64,000 nt of DNA from Prevotella pallens ATCC 700821 (lineage in GTDB: Bacteria > Bacteroidota > Bacteroidia > Bacteroidales > Bacteroidaceae), in NCBI RefSeq assembly GCF_000220255.1, contig NZ_GL982514.1:490436-554435 (forward strand), written 5' to 3'. Numbering within the stretch: the stretch's first letter is position 1; each line of letters starts with the position of its first letter. The notes beneath the pieces were generated by a model, which did not search any database, was not told the DNA's origin, and saw only the letters and a program-made list of their open reading frames with translations. A program made the translations under genes and the position numbers. This document shows, one piece after another, positions 56,037 through 64,000 of the stretch.

Positions 56037-58592
56037 ATGCAAATTGCATTAACCATAAATGCTAAAAATGCTTTTCCTCACTCGCTAAATAAGTATTGGA
56101 AAAAAGCATTTGCACTCTCATTGTGTATTCTTTTCACACTCGTTGCATCGGCGCAAAACCATATTTCAGGCATCGTGATAGACTCCTTATCGCAGAAGCC
56201 CATAGCAAAAGCCAACATTATGTTGCTGAAAGACGGTAAGGTGGTTACATTCTGCCGTTCCAACGATAAAGGTGAGTTCAGCCTATCGCACAGCATATCC
56301 AATTTGAAAGACCTACAACTGCAAGCCACAGCATTAGAATATAAAAAGAAACGCATAGCCATTTCTACCCCAACAAACAATCGGATAGAAATGGTACAGC
56401 AGATTTTTGAAATGCAAGAGGTTACAGTGAAAGCAGGACCAATTACAGGTGTCAAAGACACTATTACGTTCGATCTTACGCGCTTCACTTCCGAAAGAGA
56501 CAATTCGCTGAAAGATGTGTTAGCAAAACTTCCGGGCGTAAACGTAGACAACAGTGGTAAGATAAGCGTAAACGGCAAAGATATCAGCCGTTTTACAGTG
56601 GAAGGACTCGACCTTAGCGATGGAAAGTATAACAAGCTAACCGAAAATATAAAAGCAAAGGACGTGAAGAAAGCAGAAGTTATAGAACACGACCAACCCA
56701 TTAAGGCTTTGCGTAACAAGGTGTTCAGCGACAATGTAGCAATGAATGTAACACTAAAAGACGAAGCTCGCGATCGGCTTTCAGTAACATTGCGACCTTA
56801 TATATCAGTGGGTAAGCCCACACATATTGCAGGTTCGGCTAACATATTGCAAATTGGTAAGCGTAAGCAGATTATGTACGATGCCATTTACGACCGTCGG
56901 GGCAGAGATGTGGCTCAGTCGGGCATTACATTCGTCTACGATTTTATGGCTCCACAACCAGTTTCGCTCTCATCGTGGTACAGTGTTCCTACACTCAGAG
57001 CACCAATAGAAGCCGAACGCTTACGTTTCAATACATCGCAGAGTTATAGCATAAACCGCCTAACAAAAACTAAAAACGACAAAGAACTACGCATAACAGC
57101 CGACTATTATCGTAACGTTCTTCGCCAAAACACAAGCAATAGCTCAACCTATTACTTTGCCGAAATACCTACAACTACTACCGAAAAGCAGCAAATGATG
57201 CTGAAAGAAGATATTTTTAATTTCAGTATAGACAAAAAGATAAACACCGAAAAGCGTTATGGGTCGATACGCTTTAGTGTGAATGCAGAACAAGACGATG
57301 CCTTATCGAAACTCGAAAGCACAGGGCACAACAATATTTCGCAACGAGTACGCACACCAAAAGTAAACGTGAAAGGTTATATTACCTCTTCGCAGAACAA
57401 CGAGCATGGCACACTTTCGCTACAATCTATTGTAGATTATCACTACTCGCGTAACGATTTATATATCAATGCAGACCAAGAGAAAATTAATTCAAACCTT
57501 TGGCATAACAACAACGAGGTGAGTTGGCGCACTTCAAAAAATGGTTTTACACAAAACTATAACTTTTCTATAGACTTACAACACCTGAATGTACACAACG
57601 GACACACACAGATAGCATTTCATTCGTCGCCTTCGCTTAACTACGAAAAGGGAAAATGGCGTGCAACAGTGCGACAAAAGTTAGACTTAGAGTATCTTAC
57701 ACAACAACGCAAATGGTACTTTCAGATGTCTCCCTCGATATATGCAAACTATAATAAGAGTAGCCGTACAGAAACAAACGCATTGTTTTATTACGCACAA
57801 TCTATTCGCGGACTGTCTGATTTTGCACTTGATAGCTACCGAATCAACTATCGCACATGGCAGACATCGCCCACGTTTATGCCTCGTACCCAATCGCTAA
57901 ACTTCAATCTGAATCACAGTTATAAACGTGTCGTAAAAGAATTCTTCTCTAATTTCTCGCTAAATGCTAACCGCACGTGGAGCAATTCTGTAGTAGATAT
58001 GCAAATTCAGAATGGTAACTACCTTATGACATATATACAACACAACACGAAAAGCACTAACTTAACAGGACGTTGCTGGTTATCAAAAGGATTTTACAAA
58101 CAGCATTTCAAAACATCGTGTAGCATATCAGCAACTTATAGCAATGGCGAACAGTACACAGCAGGCAACATCTTGCGCTATCAATATCGTTCCTTAACAT
58201 TTTCGCCAACGCTCACTTATTCGCCTTCATGGGCATTTGTAACCTATAATGGCGACTTCGCTCTCAGCAAATCAACATTCAACAATGCATCTATCTCATC
58301 ACGTTTCAATTGGAAACAGAGCCTGACGCTTACCTCCACTATTCAAAAGGTAGACCTTTCGCTGTCTGGCATCTACTATCATAACCAGTTGGAGGGCGCA
58401 ACACTCAACACATTTATTGCCGATGCAAAAGTAACTTGGCGACAGAAGAAGTTTCTTGTGCTTGCTACACTTGCCAACTTGTTTAACAAACGCAACTACA
58501 TAGAAACATCATACAGTGGTGTGGGCATTTTTACAAACAGCTACGAACTGCGTCCGCGCGAACTGATTCTTACGTTCGAGTTTAGACTATAG
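56037..58592 (+). CDS. TonB-dependent-receptor-like outer-membrane barrel with carboxypeptidase-regulatory domain
   Basis: 851 residues. Signal peptide ending at about residue 39 (LCILFTLVASAQN). A carboxypeptidase regulatory-like beta domain follows (about 42-120, ISGIVIDSLSQKPIAKANIM), then a plug-like domain (LAKLPGVNVDNSGKISVNGK ... FTVEGLDLSDGKY) and a beta-barrel ending in the C-terminal Phe pattern LTFEFRL. No TonB box is obvious, so it may be one of the outer-membrane proteins that pair with GLPGLI proteins. It is last in the operon with a DUF5687-ABC exporter. Confidence 0.82.
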   Translation: MQIALTINAKNAFPHSLNKYWKKAFALSLCILFTLVASAQNHISGIVIDSLSQKPIAKANIMLLKDGKVVTFCRSNDKGEFSLSHSISNLKDLQLQATALEYKKKRIAISTPTNNRIEMVQQIFEMQEVTVKAGPITGVKDTITFDLTRFTSERDNSLKDVLAKLPGVNVDNSGKISVNGKDISRFTVEGLDLSDGKYNKLTENIKAKDVKKAEVIEHDQPIKALRNKVFSDNVAMNVTLKDEARDRLSVTLRPYISVGKPTHIAGSANILQIGKRKQIMYDAIYDRRGRDVAQSGITFVYDFMAPQPVSLSSWYSVPTLRAPIEAERLRFNTSQSYSINRLTKTKNDKELRITADYYRNVLRQNTSNSSTYYFAEIPTTTTEKQQMMLKEDIFNFSIDKKINTEKRYGSIRFSVNAEQDDALSKLESTGHNNISQRVRTPKVNVKGYITSSQNNEHGTLSLQSIVDYHYSRNDLYINADQEKINSNLWHNNNEVSWRTSKNGFTQNYNFSIDLQHLNVHNGHTQIAFHSSPSLNYEKGKWRATVRQKLDLEYLTQQRKWYFQMSPSIYANYNKSSRTETNALFYYAQSIRGLSDFALDSYRINYRTWQTSPTFMPRTQSLNFNLNHSYKRVVKEFFSNFSLNANRTWSNSVVDMQIQNGNYLMTYIQHNTKSTNLTGRCWLSKGFYKQHFKTSCSISATYSNGEQYTAGNILRYQYRSLTFSPTLTYSPSWAFVTYNGDFALSKSTFNNASISSRFNWKQSLTLTSTIQKVDLSLSGIYYHNQLEGATLNTFIADAKVTWRQKKFLVLATLANLFNKRNYIETSYSGVGIFTNSYELRPRELILTFEFRL

Positions 58593-58657
58593 CTACTTAG
58601 ACACATATACCGCTTCGGATCTGTACATAAGAATAAACAAATAAATTGCTGAATATA

Positions 58658-58690
58658 TTTGGCAAATTTCATAAAAACTCTGTATCTTTG
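58658..58690 (+). promoter_or_regulatory. Promoter of the aldo/keto reductase gene
   Basis: TTTG (58658-58661), a 21-base spacer and TATCTTTG (58683-58690). It overlaps the longer possible reading frame (from 58646), so the ATG at 58715 is the true start. Confidence 0.75.
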
Positions 58691-58714
58691 TGGCAAAACA
58701 TAAAGAGAAAAGTT

Positions 58715-59554
58715 ATGGAATATACTAAATTAACAAACGGTGTAGATATGCCATTATTAGGATATGGCGTGTTTAGAGTACCGGCAGACGAGTGCGAACG
58801 GTGTGTAAGCGATGCGCTTTCTGTGGGCTACAGACTGATAGATACTGCACAAGTATATGGCAACGAAGAGGGTGTGGGTAGCGCATGGCGCAAGAGTGGC
58901 ATTGCACGCAACGAACTGTTTATTGTTACTAAGATATGGATTACCAATTCGGGGGAGGAACGAGCAGCAGAAAGCATAAACGAAAGTTTACGCAAACTGC
59001 AAACCGACTATGTAGATTTGTTGCTTATTCACCAACCTTACGGTGATGTGTTTGGAACGTGGCGTGCGATGGAAAAAGCATATAAAGATGGTAAAACACG
59101 TGCCATTGGCGTATCTAACTTTCAGGCTGGACGTTTCTTCGACTTCTCTCACTTTGCCGACACAAAACCAATGGTAAACCAATTGCAATGCAACACGTTG
59201 GCACAACAAAAGGACATTCAGCCTTTTTTAGCAGAAACAGGAACAAAAACAATGGCATGGGGTCCACTGGGCGGACAAGGTGCCGATGGTATTGTGAAGA
59301 GCGAACTGCTTACAAACATTGGACAGAAATATGGCAAATCGGCAGTACAAGTGGCTCTCCGTTGGCTAATTCAGCGTGGCATTGTTGCCATACCAAAGAG
59401 TAGCCATATAGAACGTATGAAACAAAACTTCGATGTTTTCGACTTTTCGCTAACCAATGACGATATGGCGCAGATAGAAACAATGAATCAATCGGACACT
59501 GGTTTCAGAAATTATACCGACCCAACATACATTAAGCGTCTTATAGAGTTTTAA
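58715..59554 (+). CDS. Aldo/keto reductase (2,5-diketo-gluconate-reductase-like)
   Basis: 279 residues from the ATG at 58715, chosen over 58646 because of the promoter. A TIM barrel with the catalytic tetrad: Asp and Tyr in RLIDTAQVYGNEEGVG, Lys in FIVTKIW and His in LLLIHQPYG. The NADPH pocket is near IPKSSHIERMKQNFDVFDF. It reduces aldehydes and ketones in the cytoplasm. The natural substrate is unknown. Confidence 0.92.
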   Translation: MEYTKLTNGVDMPLLGYGVFRVPADECERCVSDALSVGYRLIDTAQVYGNEEGVGSAWRKSGIARNELFIVTKIWITNSGEERAAESINESLRKLQTDYVDLLLIHQPYGDVFGTWRAMEKAYKDGKTRAIGVSNFQAGRFFDFSHFADTKPMVNQLQCNTLAQQKDIQPFLAETGTKTMAWGPLGGQGADGIVKSELLTNIGQKYGKSAVQVALRWLIQRGIVAIPKSSHIERMKQNFDVFDFSLTNDDMAQIETMNQSDTGFRNYTDPTYIKRLIEF

Positions 59555-59562
59555 ATAATAGT

Positions 59563-59600
59563 AACAGCCATCAACACAAACAAAAGGGTGATGGCTGTTG
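59563..59600 (+). terminator. Hairpin after the aldo/keto reductase
   Basis: AACAGCCATCA (59563-59573) pairs with TGATGGCTGTT (59589-59599), perfect 11-bp stem with a 15-base loop, then TTG-rich sequence. Confidence 0.6.
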
Positions 59601-59638
59601 CATTGCTATAAAAGAAAATAGAACCGAAAGAAATAAGA

Positions 59639-60046
59639 ATGAAGACATTAGTTTCAGTATGTGTTGCCATAGCCTTTGTTTTATTGGCTTACAATTGCAA
59701 TTGCAACCTAAACAGCAACAACAGCGAAGATATATCGCTAACAGGAAAGAAAGCTACCCTAACCTATCCAGGCATGGTAGCCAATGTGAAGTATGTAAAC
59801 GATAGCACTATTTATTGGAAATCTATTGACGAAAACGACAGCATTGACGAACAAACTAAAGCAATGAAGATGAGAAAGATAGGTAATGGGAAAATCTTTA
59901 TTAGCTGGATAGGAGACTATGGTGTTACATCTAGTCAGGTGGTAGACTTGAATAAGAAAACTTTTATTGAGTTCTATACTTCGGCAGACATTTTAGGCAA
60001 CCGAGTTGGTCAGATGATTGAAGGGAAATTCGAATTAGACAAATAA
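59639..60046 (+). CDS. Secreted or lipoprotein MoaF-like protein (135 aa)
   Basis: N-terminal signal with cysteines at residues 20 and 22 (LLAYNCNC), not a perfect lipobox. The mature part is a small beta-barrel-like protein: GKKATLTYPGMVANVKYVND, KMRKIGNGKIFISWIGDYG and SSQVVDLNKKTFIEFYTS match the MoaF-type domain (strand pattern 'kig.giyfvsW...g.tvsqvvdl'). That family is not firmly linked to a reaction. Single gene with a hairpin either side. Confidence 0.6.
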   Translation: MKTLVSVCVAIAFVLLAYNCNCNLNSNNSEDISLTGKKATLTYPGMVANVKYVNDSTIYWKSIDENDSIDEQTKAMKMRKIGNGKIFISWIGDYGVTSSQVVDLNKKTFIEFYTSADILGNRVGQMIEGKFELDK

Positions 60047-60080
60047 GCCATAGCTTTTAGAACAAGCCCCCATACACAAC

Positions 60081-60126
60081 ATAGCCTCCTACCCCACACA
60101 ATAGTGGCAGGAGGCTATTTGTTTTT
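60081..60126 (+). terminator. Terminator after the MoaF-like gene
   Basis: ATAGCCTCCT...CCAC pairs with GTGG-C-AGGAGGCTAT (60104-60118), 10-bp core stem, then TTTGTTTTT. Confidence 0.88.
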
Positions 60127-60238
60127 ATAGCTTATAGGTATTGATGTCTGTTTTGCTCAGATAAGGTTCTGTTTGTTTTATATCTTACAGTTGTTTGTTA
60201 CTATTTCGGCAATACAAACGGTACAAGAAGATGTATTT

Positions 60239-60340
60239 GCAGATTGTATGGCGTTGCAACGCAGGCGTAGCGGGCTACGTCAAGTTGCAAAGACAGGCAA
60301 GATGACGATAAGAAAATAAAAGATGTTAGGAAACAATGCC
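60239..60340 (+). repeat. Dispersed repeat, copy 2
   Basis: Aligns with 41880-41990 over GCAGATTGTATG, TTGCAACGCAGGCGTAGCGG, the hairpin and GATAAGAAAAT. Its 3' part aligns better with the minus-strand copy at 31762-31868 (ATAAAAGATGTTAGGAAACA). The copy lies between the MoaF-like gene and crcB1. Confidence 0.7.
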
Positions 60341-60387
60341 ACAGCAATAAGAACTATACATATTGTGGTCTAATAACAGATTTGGGT

Positions 60388-60768
60388 TTAAAACTTGTTG
60401 CAGATGCTGGCTAATAGCTGACCAACAAGCACGGCAACGATGCCTAAAACAATGGTCGCAGAAAAATATAAGAGCGTTGTAGCAGACAGTCCACTTTTCA
60501 ACAACGTAGAGTTCCCACGTGTAAAAGCAGAACAAACTACGAAACCGCCACACAACCCCAATACAAGCATTAAACGCGTATTGAAATGAAGCGACTGACT
60601 ATAATGAAAGATTGATGCAAAACCTATAGTAAAACAACTTACAACATTTACAAGAAGCACTGTGCGCGGACTTGGCTGAGCTACTATGTTATAAACCATT
60701 TGCATTACAAAGGTATTCATAAATGCTCCAAAAGCACCACCAAAGATTAGTAGAATTATATTTACCAT
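60388..60768 (-). CDS. CrcB/Fluc fluoride-channel subunit, divergent copy
   Basis: 126 residues from the ATG at 60768; a -7 element at 60787-60794 excludes starts further upstream. Four hydrophobic segments. Keeps the conserved Asn (LLVNVVSCFTIGF), but the phenylalanine signature GGFTTFSTF is altered to GGFVVCSAF and the N-terminal arginine seen in its neighbour (GGIVRY) is missing. Fluc channels export fluoride as dimers. Two different subunits probably form a heterodimer with the next gene. Confidence 0.8.
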   Translation of the reverse strand: MVNIILLIFGGAFGAFMNTFVMQMVYNIVAQPSPRTVLLVNVVSCFTIGFASIFHYSQSLHFNTRLMLVLGLCGGFVVCSAFTRGNSTLLKSGLSATTLLYFSATIVLGIVAVLVGQLLASICNKF

Positions 60769-60786
60769 TTTTACTATTTTTGTCCA

Positions 60787-60794
60787 CAAAGATA
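60787..60794 (-). promoter_or_regulatory. -7 element of the divergent crcB copy
   Basis: CAAAGATA (TATCTTTG on the coding strand), 18 bases from the ATG at 60768. Confidence 0.5.
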
Positions 60795-61020
60795 CAAAAA
60801 TAACAAAGAACCAACAAGCATATAGTATTCTACTTCTGTATTCACTCGCAATATGTGGCTGTTATACCTCGCAAAAATGGCAACTATGGGTGTATTTTCT
60901 CCCATTTCATCAGCACTTTTAGTATGCTGCAACTATGCAAAACCGTATATCAATAAACAATATAAAGCATTAAAAACACTTCTTTCTACTTTATTTTGCT
61001 AAACAGTGTGGGCTATACCA

Positions 61021-61395
61021 CTAAAAAATGCGTGCCACTTGTTGTCCAAGTAGCAAGGCAAGGAAACCAAAAACAAGGCTGCAAAGTGTGTAAATAACGG
61101 CAGTGGCAGACATTCCTGTATCTAAAAAGTTAGCATTCTCGTTCATAAAAGTAGAGAATGTGGTAAATCCGCCACAAAAACCAGTTGTAAGCAGTAGACG
61201 TGTTCCAGGCGTAAGCCAACTGTTAGAGGGCAATGCCGAAACAAGTCCTATTAGAAAGCACCCTAAAACATTAACTGTAAAGGTGCTAAATGGATAGGCA
61301 GAAAGCATTGAAGATGCCCACAAACGAGATACAAGATAGCGAACAATGCCACCCATAGCACTCCCTAAACCCACTAAAACAATATGTTTAAACAT
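61021..61395 (-). CDS. crcB: CrcB/Fluc fluoride-channel subunit, canonical copy
   Basis: 124 residues, four membrane segments. Canonical motifs: LGSAMGGIVRYLVSR, TVNVLGCFLIG (pore Asn) and TTGFCGGFTTFSTF (phenylalanine box). Exports fluoride from the cytoplasm. It has its own -7 element (61410-61417) and is separated from the other copy by 252 bases on the same strand. No fluoride riboswitch pattern was found before either gene. Confidence 0.92.
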   Translation of the reverse strand: MFKHIVLVGLGSAMGGIVRYLVSRLWASSMLSAYPFSTFTVNVLGCFLIGLVSALPSNSWLTPGTRLLLTTGFCGGFTTFSTFMNENANFLDTGMSATAVIYTLCSLVFGFLALLLGQQVARIF

Positions 61396-61409
61396 TTGCT
61401 TTTTGACTG

Positions 61410-61417
61410 CAAAGATA
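61410..61417 (-). promoter_or_regulatory. -7 element of crcB
   Basis: CAAAGATA on the plus strand is TATCTTTG on the coding strand, 14 bases from the ATG at 61395. Confidence 0.5.
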
Positions 61418-61470
61418 CAAAAACTACAATAAATAAAGAAACGTAGCTATGTTTTTAAAAAGAAATATAG

Positions 61471-61478
61471 TAACTTTG
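61471..61478 (+). promoter_or_regulatory. -7 element of mutS2
   Basis: TAACTTTG, 55 bases before the ATG at 61534, divergent from crcB. Confidence 0.5.
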
Positions 61479-61533
61479 CTTCTCAAAATACACCAACAAA
61501 AGGTGCACTTTAACGACTATTTTACAAGCAAAG

Positions 61534-64000
61534 ATGATATATCCCAACAATTTTGAACAGAAAATAGGTTTCAACGATATTCGTTCGCTATTACACGAGC
61601 GTTGTCTTTCCACGCTTGGACGCGAACAGGTGGACAGTATGGAATTTTCTATAGACACACTACAAATTAACCGCTGGCTGACCGAAGTGAGAGAATTTCG
61701 CAACATACAAGAAGGTTTAGAGCCATTTCCACTAGACAATGTGTTTGACGTTCGGGCAAGTGTAGCGCGCATTCGTCTCGAAGGCACATATATGGAAGAG
61801 GACGAACTATTTGATTTAAAGCGGTCTTTGGAAACTATTATTGCTGTGGTGAAATTTTTAAGTGTGGGAGAAGAGTTGCCCAATGGCGAAATACAGCACA
61901 CTTATCCTGCTCTCTATGCGCTTTCCGATGGGGTCGCAACATTTCCTATTTTGGTGCAACGCATTAGTCAAATTATCGATAAATTCGGCAAAATGCGCGA
62001 TTCGGCATCGTCAGACTTACTTCAAATCCGTAGAGAACTGGCACGTGTAGAAAGTAGCATATCGCGCACGCTTAACAGTATATTGCATTCGGCACAAAAC
62101 GAAGGTGTGGTAGAACGAGATGTAACGCCAACCATGCGCGATGGACGTTTGGTTATTCCGGTTGCACCAGGTATGAAACGCAAAATATCTGGCATTGTTC
62201 ACGATGAGAGTGCAACGGGAAAAACTGTTTTTATAGAACCTACCGAAGTGGTGGAAGCCAACAACAAGGTGCGCGAACTGGAAAACGAGGAACGTAAGGA
62301 GATTATACGCATTCTTAGAGAGTTTGCTAAACAAGTGCGTCCGTATGTGCACGAAATACTCGACTCGTATCATTTTCTTGCTCTTATAGACTTTATTAGA
62401 GCAAAAGCCGAACTGGCACGTATGCTGAAGGCAATTGAACCTGAAGTGAAATCTGAACCTCATATCGACTTTATTCGTGCCATTCACCCACTGTTGCAGC
62501 TTGCTCTGGCAAAGAAACAACATTCAACAATCAATAACGATAAACCTGATGTGGTTATTCCACTCGACATTCAGCTCACCATCGATAAGCATCTGCTTAT
62601 TATTTCAGGACCTAACGCAGGAGGTAAGTCGGTATGTTTGAAAACGGTTGGACTACTTCAATATATGCTTCAGTGTGGTATTTCTATTCCGGTAAGTGAG
62701 CGTTCTACTGCAGGAACATTTCAAAACTTAATGATAGACATTGGAGATGAACAGAGCATAGAAAACGATTTGAGTACATATTCATCGCACTTAATGAATA
62801 TGAAGACGATGATGAAACAAGCAGATAGCCATACGCTTATTCTGATAGACGAGTTTGGAACAGGAACAGAACCACAAATTGGAGGGGCTATTGCTGAAGC
62901 GGTGCTGAAACAATTTTGGAAAAAACAAGCATGGGCGGTAATAACTACGCACTATCAGAACCTTAAACACTTTGCAGAAGACCACAAAGGTGTTGTAAAT
63001 GGTGCGATGCTATACGACAGACACGAAATGCGACCGCTCTTCCAGCTGGCTATTGGCAGACCCGGTAGCTCGTTTGCCATAGAGATTGCTCGCAAAACGG
63101 GTATTCCTGAAGAGGTTATTAACGACGCTTCTGCCATTGTTGGTTCCGACTACATACAGAGCGACAAGTATTTACAGGATATTGTTAGAGACAAACGTTA
63201 CTGGGAAACAAAGCGACAAACTGTGCATAGCCACGAAAAAGAGTTGGAACGCACCATAGCCAAATACGAAAAAGAAATAGAGGAATTGCGACAAAGCCGG
63301 AAGGAAATTATTAAAAAAGCGAAGGCGGAAGCTGAAGAAATTATTAAGGAAGGCAATAAACGAATAGAAAACACTATTAGAGAAATTAGACAACAGCAAG
63401 CCGAAAAGGAAGCTACAAAACGCATTAGGCAAGAACTTGCTATGTATAAGCAAGCTATGCTTGATGACGCTACAACATATTTAAACACAAAAAACAAAGC
63501 GAAAACACAAAAATTAAACAACAAACAAACTATGCGCGAGGGGGGATTAATGACCGACGAGGAATTGCAAGCACGCATAGAAAAGATAAAAAATAGAAAA
63601 GAACGACACGAACGACACTTGCAAAAGAAAGAAGAACGCAAGCAAAATGCGGCAGAAAGTTTGAAGGCTGCCACAGAGAAAAGAAATATAAACCGACCAA
63701 TAGGTGTAAACGACACTGTACGCATAAAAGGATTAACGTCTATTGGCAAGGTTGAACTGATTGATAATAAGCAGGCTGTAGTGATATTTGGTGATATGCG
63801 CACCAAAATGGCTATTGCACGACTGGAACTTGTAGACGACGACACGCTGAAAGAAAACCAAAAACAGTTTGCAGCATACAACTATAGCCGACAAACCCGT
63901 GAAACCATAGACGAGCATCGTAACCAATTTAAACAAGAAATAGATGTGCGAGGTATGCGTGCCGACGAAGCTCTGAATCAGGTTCAGCACTTTATAGACG
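61534..64000 (+). CDS. mutS2: Endonuclease MutS2, truncated at the window edge
   Basis: About 822 residues are visible, running off the right end. MIYPNNFEQKIGFNDIRSLL is a typical N-terminus. The MutS core follows, with Walker A ISGPNAGGKSVCL (about 359), the YSSHLMNMKTMM stretch and Walker B LILIDEFGTGTEP (about 434). Then a long Lys/Glu-rich coiled coil (about 540-700), a KOW-like part near GVNDTVRIKG, and the start of the Smr nuclease domain (EIDVRGMRADEAL, about 805). It suppresses recombination and in some bacteria acts in rescue of collided ribosomes. Confidence 0.95.
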   Translation, partial: MIYPNNFEQKIGFNDIRSLLHERCLSTLGREQVDSMEFSIDTLQINRWLTEVREFRNIQEGLEPFPLDNVFDVRASVARIRLEGTYMEEDELFDLKRSLETIIAVVKFLSVGEELPNGEIQHTYPALYALSDGVATFPILVQRISQIIDKFGKMRDSASSDLLQIRRELARVESSISRTLNSILHSAQNEGVVERDVTPTMRDGRLVIPVAPGMKRKISGIVHDESATGKTVFIEPTEVVEANNKVRELENEERKEIIRILREFAKQVRPYVHEILDSYHFLALIDFIRAKAELARMLKAIEPEVKSEPHIDFIRAIHPLLQLALAKKQHSTINNDKPDVVIPLDIQLTIDKHLLIISGPNAGGKSVCLKTVGLLQYMLQCGISIPVSERSTAGTFQNLMIDIGDEQSIENDLSTYSSHLMNMKTMMKQADSHTLILIDEFGTGTEPQIGGAIAEAVLKQFWKKQAWAVITTHYQNLKHFAEDHKGVVNGAMLYDRHEMRPLFQLAIGRPGSSFAIEIARKTGIPEEVINDASAIVGSDYIQSDKYLQDIVRDKRYWETKRQTVHSHEKELERTIAKYEKEIEELRQSRKEIIKKAKAEAEEIIKEGNKRIENTIREIRQQQAEKEATKRIRQELAMYKQAMLDDATTYLNTKNKAKTQKLNNKQTMREGGLMTDEELQARIEKIKNRKERHERHLQKKEERKQNAAESLKAATEKRNINRPIGVNDTVRIKGLTSIGKVELIDNKQAVVIFGDMRTKMAIARLELVDDDTLKENQKQFAAYNYSRQTRETIDEHRNQFKQEIDVRGMRADEALNQVQHFID

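Noticed and set aside
56078-56734. 218-codon minus-strand frame
   Set aside because: Antisense to the plug and regulatory domains of the receptor-like gene.
61396-61440. Fluoride riboswitch before crcB
   Set aside because: The leader is too short and I saw none of the conserved riboswitch core; a plain promoter element fits the space.
1-64000. tRNA or rRNA genes
   Set aside because: No stretch with the T-loop GGTTCRA pattern in tRNA context or any rRNA core sequence was seen by eye; a scan with tRNAscan or Infernal would settle it.

Overview
The window is chromosomal DNA of a member of the Bacteroidota, most probably an oral Prevotella-type species. The evidence is AT-rich DNA, promoters of the form TTTG then 19-21 bases then TAnnTTTG, a Bacteroidota-type Rho with a large insertion, a FeoA-FeoB fusion, GLPGLI proteins, an S46 dipeptidyl-peptidase, a fimbrillin-type lipoprotein, type IX-secretion-like tails and the L28-L33-DUF4295 trio. 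No rRNA, tRNA, CRISPR array, transposase or prophage was recognised.

Layout. (1) 1-8.3 kb is an accessory island of small, very AT-rich genes on both strands. It holds two paralogous Imm26-like genes, three SUKH (SMI1/KNR4-like) genes, a NERD nuclease-like protein, a secreted protein and several orphans. No toxin is visible, so it looks like a bank of acquired immunity genes against interbacterial toxins. (2) 8.5-16.3 kb, minus strand: trmB, a small membrane protein, two secreted surface proteins (one with GLUG repeats), a GT90-like glycosyltransferase and a YeiH/UPF0324 transporter. (3) 16.7-31.6 kb is housekeeping: feoAB, a LolA-like protein with ftsK, then a DEDD exonuclease, rlmI, tilS, a sugar nucleotidyltransferase, an NrnA-like DHH protein and rho. 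(4) 32.4-41.1 kb: a small helical protein, a SpmA/SpmB-like membrane protein, a Wzx-type flippase, a DPP7-type peptidase, and a 50-residue protein upstream of a large fimbrillin/FISUMP lipoprotein. (5) 42.2-51.6 kb: dnaB, ispE, a probable non-coding RNA, rpmB-rpmG-DUF4295, radA, a substrate-binding lipoprotein and a TPR protein. (6) 52-58.6 kb is a five-gene transport operon: DUF5687 permease, ABC ATPase, two GLPGLI proteins and a TonB-receptor-like barrel. (7) 58.7-64 kb: an aldo/keto reductase, a MoaF-like protein, two CrcB fluoride-channel subunits and mutS2, which runs off the window.

The strongest unexplained signal is a family of six intergenic arrays between 19.5 and 51.8 kb. Each has 4-11 copies of an 8-bp palindrome AGAYRTCT (mostly AGATATCT or AGACGTCT) at an exact 22-bp period, with a semi-conserved 14-bp linker. 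The arrays lie 4.6-9 kb apart, in both orientations, never inside a gene. They look like phased binding arrays for a dimeric DNA-binding protein, or an expanding minisatellite. A second dispersed repeat of about 85-110 bp occurs three times (31.8, 41.9 and 60.2 kb). Several housekeeping genes (trmB, dnaB, radA) have their -7 element only 8-10 bases from the ATG, which suggests nearly leaderless mRNAs.
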